From Spirometra erinaceieuropaei (Eukaryota > Platyhelminthes > Cestoda > Diphyllobothriidea > Diphyllobothriidae), in the NCBI GenBank assembly GCA_902702965.1, contig CACRXP010000037.1, forward strand, positions 231,309 through 295,308: a stretch of DNA of 64,000 nt. Direction: 5' to 3'. Both the position numbers and the translations under genes were made by a program. Positions within the stretch are counted from its first letter, which is position 1, and each line of letters starts with the position of its first letter. This document shows, piece after piece, positions 58,740 through 64,000 of the stretch. The notes under the pieces were generated by a model that saw only the letters and a program-made list of their open reading frames with translations, made no database searches and was not told the DNA's origin.

Positions 58740-59340
58740 GTGTTCATGTGTGGTGCATGTATTGATGGATGGATGTGTGGTGATGCGCTAATGTCTTCTG
58801 TGACGAACTATAGGTTTCCATGGAGGTGCATGTGACCCAATAAGTCCATCCGATGGCTGAATGTGCGAGGGCAATGTGGGCAGTTGAGGCCATGGCGTCT
58901 ATTGTATGCTGGTGCAACGGGTGCCGGTTTGTCTGTCTCTGTACGATGAATTCGCTAGTGGCCAACAAGGCAGACGCTTAATTTTAATGTGCGATGACAG
59001 TGTGGCGGGATAGCTTGGAGGATGTTGGGTCGGTTGTCGTTGTGGTGCTGCTAGTGGTTGTTGCGCTCATACATGGGAGTTAATTAGACTGGGAACGGGA
59101 AAGTTAGTGGAGGTGAAAGGTGTGCTAAGTGTGCGAGATGTTCTAGGATGCTCACTTCTCACTTGAGTACACAAGCCCTCGACGAATGTAACAATTTGGC
59201 GGCAATTGAGCTTGCTGCACAAACGTCTGCCGTCACTTATCTCATTCTCCCAGGCGTGGCTGGGAACATTCAACGCTAGCCCCGGCTTCGCCAACGACCT
59301 CTGATGCCTAGGACAGCAACTCGGAGTGCGGTGCACAATT
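58740..59340 (-). pseudogene. Retroelement C-terminal tail with CPHC zinc finger, minus strand
   Basis: On the minus strand HGLNCPHCPRTF then HRMDLLGHMHLHGNL forms a complete C2H2 finger at about 58815-58890, preceded by a Thr/Pro/Ser-rich stretch and followed by a His-rich end. It is better preserved than the plus-strand finger at 57.06 kb. Upstream sequence to about 59340 has no clean frame and is taken as decayed linker. Confidence 0.62.
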
Positions 59341-59719
59341 AATTTCTTTTCCTGATGTCTTCTGCCTTTTTCTGCTAATCGGGACTTGGCCTGATGATTA
59401 AGGCGCTCTGAGTATCCTCAGTGCTCAGATGCTACGGATGTCCTCACTTGCCACCGCTGACCTGCTTAGTACGTACAAACAAAAACACATCCTCGAGTTA
59501 GCGCGTATGAAGATAGTTATAGGGGCTACTTCCTAACGAAAACGGATACAGATGGTTGAAAGCGCCATAAAAAATTGTCAAGGCTTTATATTTTAAATAG
59601 AAGACATTTTGAAATAACGACTTGTTGCGAAAGTATGTGTATGCAAAAGTGCATGTAGACTTATCTGAGCAAATTCATACCTTTTAAAATTGCATGGTGA
59701 AATGGCCTTAGTGAAGTAC

Positions 59720-60072
59720 CTCGTCCCGCGACCTTGTATGTCTCGGGCTGCAGCGTGTCTGATTGGCGTCAATGAGTCTGATTCCGGAAATGTCTGGTCC
59801 TTCGGTAATGCCCTCTGTGCGATGCTTACATTGCTAGCTAATTCTGCCTCAGCTAATAACTTAGGGCTGATGCTGAGGAAGTGTAGCCAACCTTTAACGT
59901 CGCCGAATACAACAGTGCCCTGGTCGTTCATCTCCACGTTGTCTGTCATCTGATCGATCTTTCTACCATCAGCGTTTATTTTACCTGAACGGAACCATTT
60001 AATTTCATTGGAAGTATCGATGAGACCAATGCAGGTCAGTGTGGCCGGGAATGGTCCTATTGACCTCCTCTC
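59720..60072 (-). CDS. WD-repeat gene exon b
   Basis: Acceptor TTTATTTCAG|GAG (phase 0). The exon is 353 nt and ends ACGAG|GTACTT in phase 2. It encodes PATLTCIGLIDTSNEIKWF and VVFGDVKGWLHFLSI, typical of a WD strand pair. Both ends match the phases of exons a and c, which picks this donor over the nearby CAAG|GTCGCG. Confidence 0.72.
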
Positions 60073-60079
60073 CTGAAAT

Positions 60080-61740
60080 AAAGTGCGATAGTAATTAAAG
60101 TTTTAGCAAAACTTGATCCTTATAACATGGCATGTAAGAGGAAGCAGGTTACTTGATCGGCTAGTAAAGAATCTAACTGTCGCCGTGGACTTCGATAATT
60201 CATGATTGTTTGGTGTAGATCGCAATCCACCTCACTATCATCCGTCTCCTCTCATGCGAATGGGCAGCCAAAGAGCCTTTATTTTCGACGGGATTATACG
60301 CAAGTTCGGCAATATAATCGAGAATAACTGCCTGATTTCCAAACAAAAGATGCATAGGAGTATGATCACAAGACTCCTATGCTCAAATTCATATCTCTAA
60401 TTAATTCAGTGCCATTAACCAAGATTTACCACACCGAAAGCTCAACATACTTAACTCTCTGATAGCAAGGCACAATTCTGAGCGTCGCATGATGACGCGA
60501 CTACTTAGCTGTCACGCATTCAATATCTTAGACATCCAGTGGTAGGTAATGTTTTGCCATAAAATGCTTTTCAACCTTTAAGACGTAATGTTATTTCCCC
60601 GCTTTTCTCGACATGAGAACGTTAGCTTTGTTTAAACGTTAAATATTTAGTCATAAACTATCGCCGCATTGTGATCATCAAGCCAGTCCATCTCCACTAG
60701 CATTTGAGTCGCCCAGTCTACCATCGTCGTCTTGTTTCGAAGAGTTTGGACCAACCTCAGCTAAGATACTTTTCTAAGTTCAACCTAGATATCCGTGATA
60801 ACTGCTACTTCCAAGAAAGTTGTGGCTGAAAATGCTGATCTGTGTTAGTAATGCTGTCGTGTTTTAAAAGGGCGAATCGCCCATACAAAGCCAGACACAA
60901 AACAACGTACACTTTGATTCGGAATGCCGGTAAGCTTTCCAATTTCCAGGACATTGCCTGTCAGAAGGAGGGCCCGATTTAGGCATTGAAGAAACACGGC
61001 ACCAGAAACCCATGTATTTTTCTGTTATAGACAAAAGTGATATAGACACATTCATTTATTGGAAGAGGGGGGCAGCGAAAGTTCTAGACCAAACAAATAC
61101 CTGAATTGGAACTGCAGGGATGTAGGTAAAGTAAATGTGCAAGAATTGTCAGAATACGCTTGCGCAGATCCATGCTAGCCGTTCAAAAAAATTTCCTTAA
61201 ACTTCCGACCAACAGATAAGTTAAAATTGACTGATTAAAGCCCTAGGAAATCGCAGGGACTTTGACAGTGAATTAAGCAAAATGGCGTCTGTTTGACGGT
61301 TTTAATGATCCTGTATTTAACATGTACACTGCACAGAACACAAAGTTCATAACTGTCACTCACGGCATCACCCGATGCAGAAAGGCACAATTTGACTCTT
61401 TGAAGAAAAGACAGGAAACACTCGCCATCTTAATGGGCAGCTGTAGAAATTTCGCCCTAGGTACGAGGCAAAAACGTGCTCCATTTTCAATATATTTCGT
61501 GTGTTTCGGACGACGCACACATGCAAATGCGCATATATGGTTAGATAGGGAATTAATTTTAATGGCTACGCAGACAGGCTGTTGTGATGTCCAGTAGTCA
61601 AGGAAGAGTTTTCAGCTGTTTCAAGAGTAGGATCCTTGATCAGAATTACATATACGACCCCTCACGTCAGCACACGGACGAAGGAACGCTCACTCTCATG
61701 ATATAGGTGACCAGGAGGTAAATTCCAGGAATGGTAAATA
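60080..61740. other. Intron of the WD-repeat gene, nothing recognised
   Basis: Sequence within the a-b intron. No repeat, exon or RNA gene was identified. Confidence 0.45.
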
Positions 61741-61754
61741 TTTCCGTGTTAAGC

Positions 61755-61880
61755 ACTAGACCAAACCCAAACTTTAAACTTTACTCTAACTTTAACCCCA
61801 ACCGTATCCTTACCCCTAGCCCTAATCGTAGTCCTGCCTGAACCCTAACTCTAACCTATCATCTTACCCCAACTGCCCTG
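61755..61880 (+). repeat. Degenerate CCCTAA-like (telomere-like) tract
   Basis: ACCAAACCCAAAC, TCTAACTTTAACCCCAACC, TACCCCTAGCCCTAATC and GAACCCTAACTCTAACC follow each other for about 125 bases. It has the same character and orientation as the tract at 645-720 and is the reverse of the one at 43.3 kb. Confidence 0.55.
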
Positions 61881-61889
61881 GAATTTCGC

Positions 61890-62920
61890 GCGAATTCCTC
61901 TGTATGACGGGTGGTTCCAGTCCCCTTATCCTCCATGGGTGTCATTTAAGCAATTCCAATTGGATGTTCCAGAGACAACAACAACATGTGTATGCAACTA
62001 GGAGCAAAGATATGTCAGTCAGCATAATCTGCCAAAATCATCGATCGGCTAACAATATTCTTAAATTGACAAATTTTTAAGGGGTGTCCCGTTTGTCATT
62101 CCAAATCAGGTGAGGTCAAGCAGATAGGCTGGGCGGAAGGAAACTTTCTTGGGCGCTCTTGTTAAACACTGCTTGTCTCACAGCATGGTACTTCGAATTC
62201 AGAGTTCCCTTCATCTTCCACCTGCTGGTTTTCGACAGTTCAATTGTTTACACAGATAGATCTGTGTATGCAACCGAGGTCCCTAAATATTCGACGCAAA
62301 TTTGGTGACTGACAGGCCGATTTCCGCCTGAAGCATCTGTTTTTGGCTGCTTAGTTTTCATATTTCACATCGAACTAACAACTGCTCCCAGTCACTCTAC
62401 GGCAAAGCCTTGGCATTTCAACGGTGTTCAGCATGCGCAGTGCACAAATATGAACGAAAATTGGAACTAAAGTCGACGTCGGGCGTACGCTGAAACAATT
62501 TGTGACAGAACTGCGTTATTATGGAGGTCTGCCACTTAGACTTCTCAGGTCTCAAGTTCCGATGCGACAGGTGTATTGATTTGCATTTGAATAATTAGCC
62601 TCAAAACCGGAAACTTGTTTATCTCTTGTTTAGACGTATTTTTAAGGAGCAATATCTTGTGGCTTTGAATCCCGCCAGAATGGTGCTTGTCAGAGAGCAA
62701 GGCAGATTTGGTTTATAATTATTTCAAGTGTGCTTTTTACATAGTTATGTCAGTATTGTCGTTCACATGTGGAAAAGAAACAAAAAAAGCTGATGCGTGT
62801 CACATATTACTTCGAAAGCATCCTGGATAAGCAGCTAAACCTTGAAGCTGTGAGGATAATGCTCATTTTCTATTAATGGTAAAGAGGAACGTATCCACTC
62901 ACTCTGGCGAATAGCAGTAT
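61890..62920. other. Intron of the WD-repeat gene, nothing recognised
   Basis: Sequence between exons a and b with only short ORFs. Confidence 0.45.
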
Positions 62921-62929
62921 TATACTTGC

Positions 62930-63106
62930 CTGAATCTGCTGTGAACTTGTTATGGAGAAGTCGGGTTTGCGCACTGTGAAGATGTTACCAAATCGGGTAA
63001 CGAAGACAACTGAATTCTGATCCTTTGGAGTGATAACCGTGCAAACACGATCACCTTGAACTGATGCCCCTAACGCGCGTGCACCAAAACAAAGAAGAAC
63101 TTGAAT
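62930..63106 (-). CDS. WD-repeat gene exon a (most upstream seen)
   Basis: Acceptor TTTCAACAG|ATT and 59 codons in phase 0 to 0. The peptide includes GDRVCTVITPKDQNSVVF and RFGNIFTVRK, a beta-propeller-like strand pattern. The donor is CAG|GCAAGT, a perfect match to the rare GC donor consensus. No GT donor gives the phase needed by exon b. An alternative acceptor at GTTAG about 27 bases in is possible. Earlier exons must exist because no start codon or N-terminal domain is present. Confidence 0.6.
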
Positions 63107-63109
63107 CTG

Positions 63110-64000
63110 TTGAAAGGTCATTGATTTTGCCAAGCGCATATGTATTCACCTAACTTATTGCGTGATATAACTTCTACAAATGTCCGTCTTTACGGACAAA
63201 TTTGTATCGCTTCTATCAATTTCAAAGTGGGCTAAGCGAAACCTCGTTTATTGCTTAAGTGCAAACATGGAGGGGTGTTTAGTGGACTGCCGTGCAGAAT
63301 GTTCTGGTCGTTGCTCTATGAAAAGGCTACCATTAATACTGGTCAATATACGCTTGCCTCCACTGTCTGTGGCGTAGCTTGTATTTGGTAACGTAGATGA
63401 GGGTGAAATCGTCGTAAATATATCCCTGGTTTATACACATGATATTATCAACACGGCACGTGTATGTTTTCTAAATTGGGGCTGGCAGAGCTACCTGTAT
63501 CTGACGCTGGCGGTATGGCGACTTCGTCGAGCCTCGGTGGTATATGGGAAGAAGTTTATGTCTCGAAATGAATTTTGAAGTATGTCCACATTCTATGGGC
63601 CTCAATCAACGGGGAATATAACGTTTTGCTACTTGCCAAGCCATCAGTCTTCTCGTCGTTGTTCATTTTGGTGGACGCATATTTCGAAACTCATGTTCAT
63701 ACCTGCTAAGCTCCGACCCAGGGTATATGCTAGAAATTCCGCTTTCGCTCGTTTTTGTTTGTGTCAGGACCAGTCTGTAAATCTATCAGGCTAGTTTATG
63801 CGTGCCAGAGCAATTGGCTCTAGCCACCAACGTGCATGTGACCTCGGGCATCTTTTAGCTTCTGAGGTTGACATTCAAATTCGGGATTTGACCGTCCTGT
63901 GAATCGAGCTTGTGCCCATTTGTTGCAATATGACCCATCAGGGAAGATGGCAAGACTATGCCTTCGCAACCTCTTAAGTGGCGATGAAATACTTAAGTTA
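63110..64000. other. Probable upstream intron of the WD-repeat gene
   Basis: No start codon or N-terminal exon could be identified. A possible donor (GATACAG|GTAGCT, minus strand, near 63496) has no in-frame acceptor that avoids a stop, so no exon is called. Three short plus-strand ORFs have no motif. Confidence 0.4.

Larger units (their letters stand above)
32137..63106 (-). other. Gene span: WDR49/WDR64 (CFAP337)-like axonemal WD-repeat protein, 13 exons seen
   Basis: Exons listed separately join in phase from 63.1 kb to 32.1 kb, giving about 920 residues of mostly WD-repeat sequence. Diagnostic blocks are KGVTTFAF..NLIATGGRDRLIRLWHP, IKVWEIES, ATGMSNG|NIYMWDIGTG and FLVTGGQDGLAKI. Their order and spacing follow the human WDR64/WDR49 family as I remember it. 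In that family the repeats form two beta-propellers and the protein sits on motile axonemes. In a tapeworm, sperm, flame cells and a ciliated larva are plausible sites. The 5' end probably lies beyond 64000. Two introns appear GC-AG, and one exon is only 10 nt. The exact end of the 51.7 kb exon is the one unresolved join. The family call is strong, but orthology within the family is not proven. Confidence 0.8.

Noticed and set aside
59390..59465. tRNA-like stretch with GGCGCTCTGAG and a tRNA-sized length
   Set aside because: No convincing B box or paired acceptor stem.
63480..63560. Possible additional 5' exon of the WD gene ending GATACAG|GTAGCT
   Set aside because: Every upstream AG in range leaves an in-frame stop or the wrong phase.
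1..64000. CRISPR arrays, bacterial operons, rRNA genes
   Set aside because: No regularly spaced direct repeats, no ribosome-binding-site-led gene strings and no rRNA-like blocks. The sequence reads as a eukaryotic genome.

Overview
The window looks like nuclear DNA from a flatworm, most likely a tapeworm of the diphyllobothriidean type (Spirometra, Dibothriocephalus and Schistocephalus relatives). This is inference. It rests on AT-rich spacer DNA, no dense open reading frames, small exons scattered between kilobase-sized introns, and decayed Penelope-like, CR1/jockey-like and short interspersed repeats whose protein remnants (GIY-YIG tail, CPHC-type zinc-finger tails) resemble those I associate with these worms. 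Nothing indicates bacterial, viral or organellar DNA.

The main gene is on the minus strand, about 63.1 kb down to 32.1 kb. Twelve exons plus a 10-nt microexon can be joined with matching reading phase at every junction except those around the 51.7 kb exon. The product is a WD-repeat protein of the WDR49/WDR64 (CFAP337) axonemal family. The 5' end probably lies beyond 64 kb, and the 3' end is probably near 32.14 kb. Two of its introns appear to use GC-AG splice sites. The 6.1 kb intron below the microexon holds a decayed antisense CR1/jockey-like element (about 36.2-40.2 kb), which itself carries a reversed SINE-like insertion.

A second convincing gene is a single long minus-strand ORF at 20.2-21.5 kb. 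It encodes an unrecognised membrane protein with a signal peptide and one C-terminal membrane helix, and lies next to a GC- and CpG-rich block that may be its promoter. A third candidate is a pair of terminal exons at 11.5-11.9 kb (minus) joined by a 95-nt canonical intron.

Most of the rest is repeat debris. There is a truncated LINE at the left edge (1-258, minus). A Penelope-like element tail at 12.05-12.9 kb carries two hammerhead-ribozyme-like cores. A second, decayed tail is at 47.4-47.65 kb. Two large foldback elements of one family lie at 24.2-25.1 and 28.5-29.3 kb. Several copies of a GC-rich SINE-like family are present, with zinc-finger retroelement tails on both strands at 57.0-59.3 kb. 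There are also three degenerate telomere-like tracts and one AAT microsatellite. The remaining AT-rich stretches show nothing I can support.

All splice calls were made by eye from splice signals, reading phase and remembered family resemblance. No search, alignment or transcript data was available.
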